Below, one piece after another: positions 8,364 through 16,640 of a stretch of 64,000 bases of DNA (position 1 is its first letter; every line of letters begins with the position of its first letter). The notes below the pieces were generated by a model. That model was not told where the DNA came from, made no database searches, and was given only the letters and a program-made list of their open reading frames with translations. Made by a program: the position numbers and the translations under genes. The stretch comes from a virus, in the IMG/VR virus record IMGVR_UViG_3300032087_004763, positions 1 to 64,000 of that record; one strand, given 5' to 3'.

Positions 8364-8714
8364 TTATTTTGTGAAAAGACCCCACCGACCTTTTTTCTTT
8401 GGAGCTTCTTCGTGTGTATGCTCTTCTTCACCGCCATCATGATCGTGGACTGTACCATCGTCATGGTGGTGATGGTCCATGTCACCATCTTCGTGTGAAT
8501 GTTCCTCATCACCATGGGTGTGTACAAGAACATCTTCGAGCTCAACAACTTCTTCTACTGGCTCAAGAGCAGGAGCAACAGTTGGTTCTGCCGTTGCACC
8601 ATACCACTCATCAATCTGAGTCTGTGAGATCTTTGCAGCTTTAAGTAACTCACCACTTGTTTCGTGGCGCCATCCCTTTATAGTTGGGATAGCATTCTTT
8701 GGTCCTTTAATCAT
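8364..8714 (-). CDS. His/Asp/Glu-rich late protein
   Basis: A 116-aa protein with a conserved-looking N-terminal region (GPKNAIPTIKGWRHETSGELLKA) and then an acidic linker leading to a histidine-rich tract at about residues 65-105 (HTHGDEEHSHED, DHHHHDDG, HDHDGGEEEHTHEE). A lysine-rich tail follows. Repeated HxH and HxD units would bind divalent metals such as Zn, Ni or Cu. The N-terminal part resembles a short virion-associated family in marine phages. Metal binding is inferred from composition only. Confidence 0.65.
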   Translation of the reverse strand: MIKGPKNAIPTIKGWRHETSGELLKAAKISQTQIDEWYGATAEPTVAPALEPVEEVVELEDVLVHTHGDEEHSHEDGDMDHHHHDDGTVHDHDGGEEEHTHEEAPKKKGRWGLFTK

Positions 8715-8726
8715 ATTTGCTCTCCA

Positions 8727-9578
8727 CTATGAATTTTTCTTGGTTCCAGTATACCCATCTCTTACAGGTTTTTTGTCGTACATTGACTGGTATGCACTAG
8801 CAAGTGATCTTATAGTTTTTGAGAATGACTCCTTCATACCGGCTTTTTTAGTGATATCTTCCGGTGGATTAATAACCTTAGTATCACCTGGTGCATTTTT
8901 ATCAGTAGAATTCTTTGGTGATACCTTAGCTTTCTTCTCAGCCTTTGCATTATCATCAGTTGCCTTCTTAATGTCTGCTCCTACTTCTTTCGGAGTATTC
9001 AACATATCCATAGCACCTTTAGATGATTGTGACTTGTCATGCAAACCTTCAGGCTTAGTAGCACCTTTGACATGCTCACCTCTATTTTCAATTACGGAGA
9101 GCAACTTTTCTCTGATTGACATATCAGTAGACTCCTTTTTAATAACTTCTCTATCAACTGGGACCATGCGCACATGCGTTTTTCCATCTGATCCTACATA
9201 TTTTTCTGGCTTTTTATCAGCTGATCTTACATTTTCATTCTTTGGATTCATGACAGCTGTCTCACCATTCTCGCCCTGAGGATCGTCTTCACCTTTCTTT
9301 TTCTTCTTTGATTTTAAAATAACCTTATCATTATGCATCATTTCGTTTTCAACATCTTCTTTAACGTCGTCAGCAATAGCCGTAGCAGTATCCTTCTTCA
9401 TAGTGACAGGATATCTTTTACCGCCAAACATAAAGTGTGACTTACCATCTTTATGAGCTGCTGCTGCAGCGCCATGGAAAGCTGTACGCTCATTTGCTGG
9501 CACTTCTTCAGGAATGATGAACCTTCCTTCTTTGACCTCTTGGTAAGCGCGGGTCAACGCTTCTATTTCTTTCTTCAT
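8727..9578 (-). CDS. Low-complexity, charged late protein
   Basis: The 283-aa product has a short ordered N-terminal region (ALTRAYQEVKEGRF, a possible shell-binding helix), FMFGGKRYPVTMK, and then long Lys/Asp/Asn-rich disorder. Near the C-terminus SFSKTIRSLASAYQSMYD is similar in style to the N-terminal LTRAYQEV helix. Composition resembles head-internal proteins. It lies in the late operon with other virion-type proteins, ATGA-coupled to the upstream gene. Confidence 0.65.
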   Translation of the reverse strand: MKKEIEALTRAYQEVKEGRFIIPEEVPANERTAFHGAAAAAHKDGKSHFMFGGKRYPVTMKKDTATAIADDVKEDVENEMMHNDKVILKSKKKKKGEDDPQGENGETAVMNPKNENVRSADKKPEKYVGSDGKTHVRMVPVDREVIKKESTDMSIREKLLSVIENRGEHVKGATKPEGLHDKSQSSKGAMDMLNTPKEVGADIKKATDDNAKAEKKAKVSPKNSTDKNAPGDTKVINPPEDITKKAGMKESFSKTIRSLASAYQSMYDKKPVRDGYTGTKKNS

Positions 9579-9862
9579 GAGAAGACTCCTAATTGTGTTA
9601 TTATTGACCCGACAACGGCCACCGTTACTACCCAGAATAATTTATTTATTACACAGATTGTTCTATGATTATCATTACATATTTTTTCAATGTCATCTAA
9701 TTTTTCAGAATGCTTATTCATTCGCTCATGCATTTTATTATGGTCATCCTGAAGATTCGCAATCTTTTCCTCAGCTCTTGCCATGGCAACCATAGCATCG
9801 GTTAACTTATCTAGTTTTTCTTCTATGCGATCTAATCGTGACGCGTTCGACTCGTTAGCCAT
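9575..9862 (-). CDS. Coiled-coil protein with C-terminal membrane anchor
   Basis: A 95-aa protein: heptad-rich coiled coil over about residues 5-60 (RLDRIEEKLDKLTDAM), then a hydrophobic helix at about 72-92. The plan matches XhlA/haemolysin-like and DUF7201-type phage membrane proteins. In the late operon upstream of the spanins it could take part in lysis, but this is inference from architecture. Confidence 0.65.
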   Translation of the reverse strand: MANESNASRLDRIEEKLDKLTDAMVAMARAEEKIANLQDDHNKMHERMNKHSEKLDDIEKICNDNHRTICVINKLFWVVTVAVVGSIITQLGVFS

Positions 9863-9863
9863 T

Positions 9864-10178
9864 TTACCATTTTACCTTATCTGCCCAATAAGCAGCTGAC
9901 ATCTTGCCTTTAGCAATGTTTTTACCGTGGCGTGCTTTAAATGATGCACGCTTCTTCTTCATTCTCTCTGACTCACCCTTCTTGGGATCACCAGCAGTTT
10001 CAGCTCCTTGTTGACCGAACCGAATTGTTTTTACCTTATCACCCGACTTAGCAACCACGATGTGACTCTTTGTAGGATGACTAGGTGTACGCTTTGCTTT
10101 ATTAAAACCAGTTACACCGGCTCTTGCAAGACGTGGATCTTTTTCTTCGAAGAACTGCTTAAACTTAACCAAACTCAT
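9864..10178 (-). CDS. Basic virion-type protein with internal-protein-like N-terminus (DUF6321-like)
   Basis: The 104-aa product begins MSLVKFKQFFEEKD, which fits the FKxFxxE N-terminal motif shared by several genes here. It then has GVTGFNKAKRTPSHPTKSH, IRFGQQG and FKARHGKNIAKGKMSAAYW, a block I know from marine phages (DUF6321-type; number from memory). The track-style start at 10187 is a TTG; the ATG at 10178 with AAGGA upstream is preferred. Likely packaged or capsid-associated. Confidence 0.7.
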   Translation of the reverse strand: MSLVKFKQFFEEKDPRLARAGVTGFNKAKRTPSHPTKSHIVVAKSGDKVKTIRFGQQGAETAGDPKKGESERMKKKRASFKARHGKNIAKGKMSAAYWADKVKW

Positions 10179-10935
10179 GTCCAGCAATCCTTCTCATCTG
10201 TTTGTTGAACTCAGCTTGACCTGGTTTATTTTTGTACAACTTCTTAGTTAGACTACTGTTCTTCTTTCCTTTGATTCTCCAGTTGAATCCTTTCTTTTTA
10301 TGTTCTGGGTCAGTAGTTTTTACAAGTCTTCTCTTATACTGAGCTTCGTATGACTCTGGTCCTTTCGGTGCATCAGTACTACCACGAGTTCCTTCTGACA
10401 TACCTTTACTTTTGCAATAATCTCTTGCTGTATCAATATAATCCGTGGCCTTTGTGATCTTTGACTGAACCCACTCAGGCATATTTTCATCATCGTCAAG
10501 CATATCGTGTAATTCTTGTGCAGCATCGATCATAGTTCTTAACTTTGTCTTTGCCATCTCACCTTCTTGGTCATATTCATTAGGATCTTTATTTTCGTTT
10601 TGGCCTGGTGTCATCTTCTTTGCGTGCTTTCTCGCATCATCAGTTCCTTCATCAGGGAGATAGTTTTCAACAGCGAGATGCTTTGGCATCTGACCTTTCT
10701 TTATCATGTCGTTCAGTGTATCCACTAAAAGATTTCCATCTCTTGGTGAAAGACCCATCATCTTTACAACCTGTTGAACACCTTGTCTACCTTTGCCAGG
10801 ATTCTTCTTTCTCCAATCAAGGTACATGCGAACCATACTTTTTAGCTTTGGTTTCATAGCAATTTTATGAAGCCACTGTGGGATCATAGCTGATGATCCA
10901 GTCGTGGTTTCTGTAAAATCCTTGAATCTCTTCAT
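10165..10935 (-). CDS. Virion-type protein with internal-protein-like N-terminus
   Basis: A 256-aa protein beginning MKRFKDFTETTTG, matching the N-terminal motif found across this operon, with a possible FTE cleavage point. Further in it has a helical basic region and DMLDDDENMPEWVQSKITKA leading to YIDTARDYCKSKG, a segment that recurs in capsid-associated proteins of marine T4-like phages. The C-terminus is very basic. Likely packaged with DNA; function unknown. Confidence 0.65.
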   Translation of the reverse strand: MKRFKDFTETTTGSSAMIPQWLHKIAMKPKLKSMVRMYLDWRKKNPGKGRQGVQQVVKMMGLSPRDGNLLVDTLNDMIKKGQMPKHLAVENYLPDEGTDDARKHAKKMTPGQNENKDPNEYDQEGEMAKTKLRTMIDAAQELHDMLDDDENMPEWVQSKITKATDYIDTARDYCKSKGMSEGTRGSTDAPKGPESYEAQYKRRLVKTTDPEHKKKGFNWRIKGKKNSSLTKKLYKNKPGQAEFNKQMRRIAGHEFG

Positions 10936-12125
10936 TTTTTAGCCCTAGTAATACCAGCCATACGGTTTCTTTGCTTACGTCTATAATACTTCTCAGCATC
11001 TTTGGCACCCATTTCTCTTGCAATATCTGCAGAGAACTGTTGGTGACCGTAGTCAGACTTTGCTTTATCATGATAGCGTTGTTTCAAATCCTGTGAGATC
11101 TCACCTAGCTTCTTTGGACGACCCTTCATCATATGAAGTTTTCCGTGTCTATCACGATCAGCCTTCTCTTTGTCTTGACGTGCCTTCTGTAAAGGTGACA
11201 TCATTCTCTGTGCCTGGCTACCGTATGCAGCTTCTTTCTGCAGTTGTGGTAGTCCAAACTGACTATTTGGTACTGGCTCAGACTTAGGCTCTGAATGCTT
11301 CTTCATTGGTACAAGTTTTTTACCATCCTTACTAGGAACAACTGAGGCTTCGGTTCTGAGCGATGCACGAGCTACTGGATTACCCATATTACCTTTAGCA
11401 GCGTCTGGACCAAATCCCTTTAATTTCACTTTATTATCTTGCTTAGCAAGTCTTTTTCTCCGTGCAGCATTTCGAGCATCATCATCCTTATTAGGATTTC
11501 CGTGATAGGTCACAGCTTCGTCCATCTCACGGCCCTGAGCCTTATTACGGAAAGCTTTTCTTACTTCCATGTCAGTGTGTCTCTCGACACTCTTAATCAT
11601 AGAAGGCTGCTTAACAATCTTACGAAGCTTCGCCATAATCTCTGCAGTAGACTTGCCAGTCATAAACGTAGGTGGCAGTCCTTCGACATCAACTTTGTAC
11701 TGTACAGCTTCATTTGTTGGCTTTTCGTGAGTATATCCCATCTTAGCATATTTGTTATGATCCGCAGGAGTTTTTGCTGTCACTTCTTTGCCTGTCTTAG
11801 GATCATACATCATATGAGGATACTTTGCAGCTTCGGTAGCAGGCACTTTAGCTCTAGAGCCAGCACCCACTTTCTTATCAAGTTTTGCTCTGGCCATCTG
11901 CAGACCCTTTGCTCTCTTGTTTGCAGTCTTAGTCGCAGCCCGCTTAGCTTCTTTATCTCCACGAGCAAATGCATCAGCACTTGCCTTAGCAGCTTTCTCA
12001 AGAGATCCTGCAGCGCCTGATTTTTTTAGCTTACCTTTATTATCTACAGATAAGCCAATGTAATTAGTAAGCTTTTTAGCAGATACTTCATCTAATTTTG
12101 CTCTGAGCTCTTTTAGTTTTTTCAT
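10932..12125 (-). CDS. Lys/Arg/Ala-rich late protein
   Basis: The 397-aa product begins with LRAKLDEVSAKKLTNYIG, an N-terminal block common in marine T4-like virion proteins, and ends with ISQDLKQRYHDKAKSDYGHQ leading to KYYRRKQRNRMAGI. The body is strongly basic, low complexity and probably disordered, as expected for DNA-binding head-internal proteins. Flanked by similar genes with ATGA coupling. No enzymatic motif. Confidence 0.65.
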   Translation of the reverse strand: MKKLKELRAKLDEVSAKKLTNYIGLSVDNKGKLKKSGAAGSLEKAAKASADAFARGDKEAKRAATKTANKRAKGLQMARAKLDKKVGAGSRAKVPATEAAKYPHMMYDPKTGKEVTAKTPADHNKYAKMGYTHEKPTNEAVQYKVDVEGLPPTFMTGKSTAEIMAKLRKIVKQPSMIKSVERHTDMEVRKAFRNKAQGREMDEAVTYHGNPNKDDDARNAARRKRLAKQDNKVKLKGFGPDAAKGNMGNPVARASLRTEASVVPSKDGKKLVPMKKHSEPKSEPVPNSQFGLPQLQKEAAYGSQAQRMMSPLQKARQDKEKADRDRHGKLHMMKGRPKKLGEISQDLKQRYHDKAKSDYGHQQFSADIAREMGAKDAEKYYRRKQRNRMAGITRAKK

Positions 12126-13351
12126 CCTGGAAGCTTCCCATTTTTTCTTCTATTCTTAAGTGTAGTACTTACAGCATCTGCAGCGTCTCTAGGGCTCATA
12201 CCTCTTTTCGTTGCTGCATTATAAGCTCTACCTGGAACAAGAACACCTCGTCCATAGTTCTGCTTAACAGCCTTTGGATCTTGCTTAGCATGCGCAGCAT
12301 CCTTTTCAGCTGCGCGCTTCTTCATATAAGCTTGAACCGCAGGTGACTTTGATGTAGCAAACTTCAGATGATCTCTAAACTTTTGATCAAATGACTTTGC
12401 TTCGCCCATCAAGTCTTTGTCTTTCGCCATCGCTCGCTTGGCATCACGCTCAGCTTTCTTCTTTTCTTTATTGATCTTCTCACCGGCTTTTCTAATCATG
12501 GCAAGACGCTCTGGTGTGCCAGCTTCTTTTGTAAGTCTATCTGTAGCCCTTGCAATACCCTTCTGTCTCTTTACAGACTTCACATAATCTTTACCAGACT
12601 GGTCAGGATTACTCATTGCTTTCTGTGCTGCGCTGTATGCCAAGCCTGCAGCAGATTGTGCTGCTTTAGGAATATAGCTACCGATCGTACTCTTCTTGAG
12701 TTCATCAACTTGAACTGCTTCTTTAAATTCACCCTTCTTAACTTTGTCCATAACTTGCTTGGCAAGATTAGTTGCAGTTGCGTGATCGATTTTCATATTC
12801 TTCTTAAGTGCTTCAATACCATGATTCATACTTTTAGTAGGTTTCATGATTTCATAAGCCCTTTTTGCAATAATATTTTCGCCAAGGTTTGTACTTTTTT
12901 TAGCATAATCAGGTGCTCGTTTAACAGGGCCATATGATGGTGACTTTACTTTGGAAGCTCTTTCACGCTCCCTCGCGAGATCTTGTCTTTCACGCTCTCT
13001 CCGCTTTGCAATTAAGTCTGATTGCGCCTGAAACTTATCTGGAGTCATCTCATCAACAGGCTGTGCATCACGAGCCCTCTTTGCAAGAGTTGTCGCGCGA
13101 GACATCGGAGACTGTTTAGTTCCGTCACTGTTCTTCACATTCTTAATTGGTTTCGCTCCCTTACCAATTACTTTTTCAACGTCTTTTGTTGGAAGAAGTG
13201 CTTCTTGCACAGATTCGTTCTTTGCAGACATGTAAGCAGCAATCGCCATATCACGGCGTTTTTCAGCTGACTTGCCGTCGAATTTAGGATTGTCAGATTT
13301 TTTAAAATCATCAATCCAGGTTTTAATTCCGTCTTTTACTGATAATGGCAT
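12122..13351 (-). CDS. Lys/Ala-rich late protein
   Basis: The 409-aa product starts with SVKDGIKTWIDDFKKSDNP and EKRRDMAIAAYMSAK, a compact conserved N-terminal module. A long basic, helical, low-complexity body follows, containing KVMDKVKKGEFKEAVQVDEL-like degenerate units. The C-terminus has RGMSPRDAADAVSTTLKNRR. It lacks the FKxFLxE N-terminus of its neighbours. Likely a head or DNA-associated virion protein. Confidence 0.65.
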   Translation of the reverse strand: MPLSVKDGIKTWIDDFKKSDNPKFDGKSAEKRRDMAIAAYMSAKNESVQEALLPTKDVEKVIGKGAKPIKNVKNSDGTKQSPMSRATTLAKRARDAQPVDEMTPDKFQAQSDLIAKRRERERQDLARERERASKVKSPSYGPVKRAPDYAKKSTNLGENIIAKRAYEIMKPTKSMNHGIEALKKNMKIDHATATNLAKQVMDKVKKGEFKEAVQVDELKKSTIGSYIPKAAQSAAGLAYSAAQKAMSNPDQSGKDYVKSVKRQKGIARATDRLTKEAGTPERLAMIRKAGEKINKEKKKAERDAKRAMAKDKDLMGEAKSFDQKFRDHLKFATSKSPAVQAYMKKRAAEKDAAHAKQDPKAVKQNYGRGVLVPGRAYNAATKRGMSPRDAADAVSTTLKNRRKNGKLPG

Positions 13352-13590
13352 TATGCTAGATCCTTATCGTGATTGAGTCCACCTTTCTTTTTCTTCACAA
13401 TGAATGCATTGACTCTTGCATGTCCCCATTGTGATGGAGTTGTGCCAGGTCTGTGACCTGTTTTCCAAGCTGCAACACCGCGGTTGTAAACCTTACGAAG
13501 TGTTCCAACTGAGATTCCTGATTTCTTTGACTTATCGGCCAGAGACTTACCAGCCTTATCTTCTTCAATGTATTGTTGAAATTTAATCAT
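13351..13590 (-). CDS. DUF5824-like small virion-type protein
   Basis: A 79-aa protein: N-terminus MIKFQQYIEEDKAGKS fits the operon-wide motif (IEE as possible cleavage point). The rest, KKSGISVGTLRKVYNRGVAAW, HRPGTTPSQWGHARVNAFI and DKDLA, is the DUF5824-type phage family in my memory. DUF5824 proteins are of unknown function. ATGA/TAATG coupled on both sides. Confidence 0.75.
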   Translation of the reverse strand: MIKFQQYIEEDKAGKSLADKSKKSGISVGTLRKVYNRGVAAWKTGHRPGTTPSQWGHARVNAFIVKKKKGGLNHDKDLA

Positions 13591-14828
13591 GCGCTGGTAG
13601 TCCTTCTGTTAATCTTTCTAGTTCTAAGTGTTCTAGCTCTATCTAATATTGAATCATGACGCTTCTTATCTGCCGCATCTCTTCTTCTCTCAATTTCTTT
13701 TTCACGTGATATTGTAGCACGTGCTTGGTCAACTGTTTGTTCACCGTACATGTCTTTGAAAGCCTTAGTGTATTTACTTGGCTTTGTCTTAGCACCTTTA
13801 TCACCTGGTGCTGGCTTATAGGCTGATGGGTCATCATCACGCTTTTTACCGTGCTTCTTAAAATGAGCGTCTCGCTTTGTCTTAGTCGACTTAGCTAAGC
13901 CTCTATGATAAGCTGCAGGTTGAGATCCTTTACGATCTTTAATATCTGAATCTTGTGGAGTAGATTGCTCACTTAATGATTCCATTACAGAATATTCACG
14001 CTTATTAGGTTCTACTGGTTCGATCGCATCTAACCACTTACGATAAACATTTCCAGATCCTTCAACTATAATGTAGTTTGAACCAAGAGACTTAACTTTA
14101 GCTAGCTCACCGGTTTCCTTTATCGCGACTACATCACCGACATTAAACAACTTACCATTAACATATGACTCACGAATTTCTGATACAGGTTCTAGTTGAA
14201 CATGTTTTGCATATTCTTTTGTTTCTTTCAGTCCCATGCCTTTACGAACCATATTGTAAATGGCTTTTGTCTCTGCGTTCGACACATTCCGTGGAACACC
14301 TTGACTAAATTTTGTAAAGTCACCAGCTGAAGCGGCAGCTCTCATCTTCGAGGCTGACATACCTTCTACACCTTCGGCATCTGGATCTCGATCACCAGCA
14401 GACACGACATTGATTCTACTGAAGTTATAGAATCCGTGACGACCTTTCTGACCATTATACTTCTCGAGGAGTGTACTAAACTCTCTTACTCGATCTGATC
14501 CGACGACCATCACAAGAGTCTTATAGCCTTCTTTGTATAACTCAGATGCTGCATTCATTGCATTCTTTACGTTGTTATTCACCATCACGGATCTCGCATG
14601 CTTTGGAAACATCTTGCGGATAGCTTTGATTTTATCCTTGTATGCAAGAGGATTCTTCTTTGCGTCTTGTGATTGTGATACAAAAATTCTATATGGGTTT
14701 CTACCTGCCTTCGCAGCTAAAGCATTAAAGAGTTTTTCATGACCTGTAGTAGGAGGATTCATTCTACCAAATGTAAAGTAGACTGACTTTTCCTCTTCAA
14801 CAAGAAAGCTCTTAAACGAATTAATCAC
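13587..14828 (-). CDS. Nucleotidyltransferase (cytidylyltransferase-like) fused to a basic tail
   Basis: The 413-aa product has an internal-protein-like start (MINSFKSFLVEEE), then a cytidylyltransferase/NMNAT-type Rossmann domain over about residues 15-200. That domain has GRMNPPTTGH (HxGH-type nucleotide-binding motif), VVGSDRVREF and SASKMR (counterpart of the SxTxxR motif). A small beta domain (GDVVAIKETGELAKVKS, KOW-like) and a Lys/Arg-rich disordered tail follow. Such domains adenylylate or cytidylylate small phosphorylated substrates (NMN, FMN, phosphoethanolamine). The substrate is unknown. Sitting among virion-type genes suggests packaging. Confidence 0.75.
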   Translation of the reverse strand: MINSFKSFLVEEEKSVYFTFGRMNPPTTGHEKLFNALAAKAGRNPYRIFVSQSQDAKKNPLAYKDKIKAIRKMFPKHARSVMVNNNVKNAMNAASELYKEGYKTLVMVVGSDRVREFSTLLEKYNGQKGRHGFYNFSRINVVSAGDRDPDAEGVEGMSASKMRAAASAGDFTKFSQGVPRNVSNAETKAIYNMVRKGMGLKETKEYAKHVQLEPVSEIRESYVNGKLFNVGDVVAIKETGELAKVKSLGSNYIIVEGSGNVYRKWLDAIEPVEPNKREYSVMESLSEQSTPQDSDIKDRKGSQPAAYHRGLAKSTKTKRDAHFKKHGKKRDDDPSAYKPAPGDKGAKTKPSKYTKAFKDMYGEQTVDQARATISREKEIERRRDAADKKRHDSILDRARTLRTRKINRRTTSA

Positions 14829-15368
14829 TTACTTTCTTCCTCGTTTCTTCGCTAACTCAGCCTGACGAACTTTCGGGAAAGCTCTTCGAGCGAGCATATC
14901 AATTCTTTTCTTGATAGCAGGCTTCTCTAATCTCTTTTCTATCTCTTGACGACGAGCATACGTTAGTTCGCTCTTTGGAATGTCTTTCGTGAATTTTTTC
15001 ATAAAGGCTAAGCGAACTTGCCTTCTGGTTCTCTTCATTAATTTTTCTTTTGATGCAATTCTGCGCTTAGCTATCTCTCGACCACGTTTAATTTTAAACT
15101 TGATTTTTTTCATTTGGCGCTTGCGTTGCATACGCTGCTGGACGGTAAGAGCTTCTTCCATGTCGGTTGACTCTGAGTATGTTGCTGTATCGCTTCCAAC
15201 ATCGTGGACTTTACGTCTTCTATAGGCACGATAGTTAGTTAACTCATCTTCACCAGGGCGGTATTGAGTAACATGAAGATCATTGAATGAGAGCTTAGGG
15301 CGATCGAATGGATGAGGCTGGCCATCCATTTCGAGTATATCTTTAAAACGCAGTAACTTGTCTGCCAT
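14829..15368 (-). CDS. Very basic virion-type protein with internal-protein-like N-terminus
   Basis: A 179-aa protein starting MADKLLRFKDILEMDGQ, again RFKxIxE. The middle has ALTVQQRMQRKRQMKKIKFK and a long Arg/Lys helix. The C-terminal SRRQEIEKR-like block (ARRQEIEKRLEKPAIKKRID) and FPKVRQAELAKKRGRK are recurrent in marine T4-like phages. Net charge is extremely positive, so DNA binding in the head is likely. No catalytic motif. Confidence 0.7.
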   Translation of the reverse strand: MADKLLRFKDILEMDGQPHPFDRPKLSFNDLHVTQYRPGEDELTNYRAYRRRKVHDVGSDTATYSESTDMEEALTVQQRMQRKRQMKKIKFKIKRGREIAKRRIASKEKLMKRTRRQVRLAFMKKFTKDIPKSELTYARRQEIEKRLEKPAIKKRIDMLARRAFPKVRQAELAKKRGRK

Positions 15369-15397
15369 ATCTTCCTCTGGTTTTTCCCATCTATATA

Positions 15398-16624
15398 CTA
15401 CGAACGGCGTGACGTTTGCCAGCCTTTCAAAATATCGGGGCTAAAGTTGGCGTATGAAAATTCCATACGATCAACAATCTTAACCGCATCACCACCAAGT
15501 TGATCAATGGCTACAAAGCCTTCTGATCCTGTGGTCTTGTAACCGTTCTTTGTTTTTAGAAACGTTGATATTTTATTAAAACGGTCTAATATATTTATCA
15601 GTTTTAGTTTCGCCAGAATGATAACTTTTTGCAAATCGAATATTTTTTTCAAAGAAGCTTGATTCTTGGCTGAGAAGAAATCTAATATTTCTTTTAACGC
15701 TTTCTGCTGAGTAGCTTTCCCAGCTGGAGTCGTTCTCTTATCGATTTCTTTTTGGTATTTACCTTTGATCCAGGTAATGAGTTTTCTCGTGTGCGCTCGA
15801 GTGTCATTAACAACTGTGCCTGCTCGTACGTAGGTGTTGTTAAATTGCTCAATGTGTTGTGCAAGTTTTTGATTCGATTCGAGCTCCCTAAGAGTCGAAC
15901 CTGCGATTTGGTTAAATAGCACCCCAGCTTGTTTAAGATAGCCATTTACTTCCTCCGTGTCTTTTGAAGACATCGTATAGGAAGTCATGTCTCGTAACAT
16001 GGCGTCTTGTGACCATACATTTGTTGTTGTTTTAAATTTCGAGACATCTACTCCATACGATGCTTTGAGTGTTTCGAATGTCCTACCACTATAGGAGGTA
16101 TGCCATACAACTCCTATCTTGGCTTTTTTGATTTGTTTTGCCATTTCCGTATCTGCCGGTACCGCATAGACGATCGTGTTAGGATGGAAAGTAACATAGG
16201 ATTTTCCTTTGATTTTCTTAGTTTGTATATCGTCGCTTGAGAATAGAAAATCGCCTTGAACCACACCTCGTATGCCAAGAGCCGGCAAATAAGCCAAAGC
16301 TTGCTTAAGCTTTGCATTTAAATCTCCACTTGTGTCCGCATCAATGTCTGCGTCAGTTTTGTATACCTTCGGATTTTTGTTGAAGATACCTTTCTTCGCT
16401 ACAAAAAATTCGCCATCACGAGGATCGGTACCAGCAAAAATAGCAGGAGCTCCATCCCATTTAACAGATACTCTACCATCGTGTTCTCCTGCAAATGTAT
16501 CTCGAAGCGATCGTAATGCTAGAATCGCTTCACGTGTACCATTGACTCCACCATAGAGAACCTTATCCTCGATGTGGGTCATATGTGTATTCTTTTGTTC
16601 TGTTATATAATCTCTAAAATACAT
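15398..16624 (-). CDS. Ligase-like nucleotidyltransferase candidate (DUF6267-like)
   Basis: A 408-aa protein. The N-terminus MYFRDYITEQKNTHM matches the operon motif. Residues 54-60 read VKWDGAP, a KxDG motif I of covalent nucleotidyltransferases (RNA/DNA ligases, capping enzymes) with Lys55 as candidate nucleophile. QGDFLF at 122-127 could be motif III, EGFVAID at about 368 motif IV, and AVKIVDRMEF near 382 motif V. A helical insertion of about 200 residues separates III from IV. I associate the family with DUF6267, annotated as unknown. The ligase fold is my inference from motif order. Confidence 0.65.
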   Translation of the reverse strand: MYFRDYITEQKNTHMTHIEDKVLYGGVNGTREAILALRSLRDTFAGEHDGRVSVKWDGAPAIFAGTDPRDGEFFVAKKGIFNKNPKVYKTDADIDADTSGDLNAKLKQALAYLPALGIRGVVQGDFLFSSDDIQTKKIKGKSYVTFHPNTIVYAVPADTEMAKQIKKAKIGVVWHTSYSGRTFETLKASYGVDVSKFKTTTNVWSQDAMLRDMTSYTMSSKDTEEVNGYLKQAGVLFNQIAGSTLRELESNQKLAQHIEQFNNTYVRAGTVVNDTRAHTRKLITWIKGKYQKEIDKRTTPAGKATQQKALKEILDFFSAKNQASLKKIFDLQKVIILAKLKLINILDRFNKISTFLKTKNGYKTTGSEGFVAIDQLGGDAVKIVDRMEFSYANFSPDILKGWQTSRRS

Positions 16625-16640
16625 GAATCTGGTCTACCAT

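Noticed and set aside
8740-9279. 179-codon plus-strand frame
   Set aside because: Shadow of the 8727-9578 gene; Ser/Phe/Leu-rich composition typical of antisense of a Lys/Asp-rich gene, no ribosome site.
11439-12020. 193-codon plus-strand frame
   Set aside because: Antisense shadow of the Lys/Ala-rich 10932-12125 gene.
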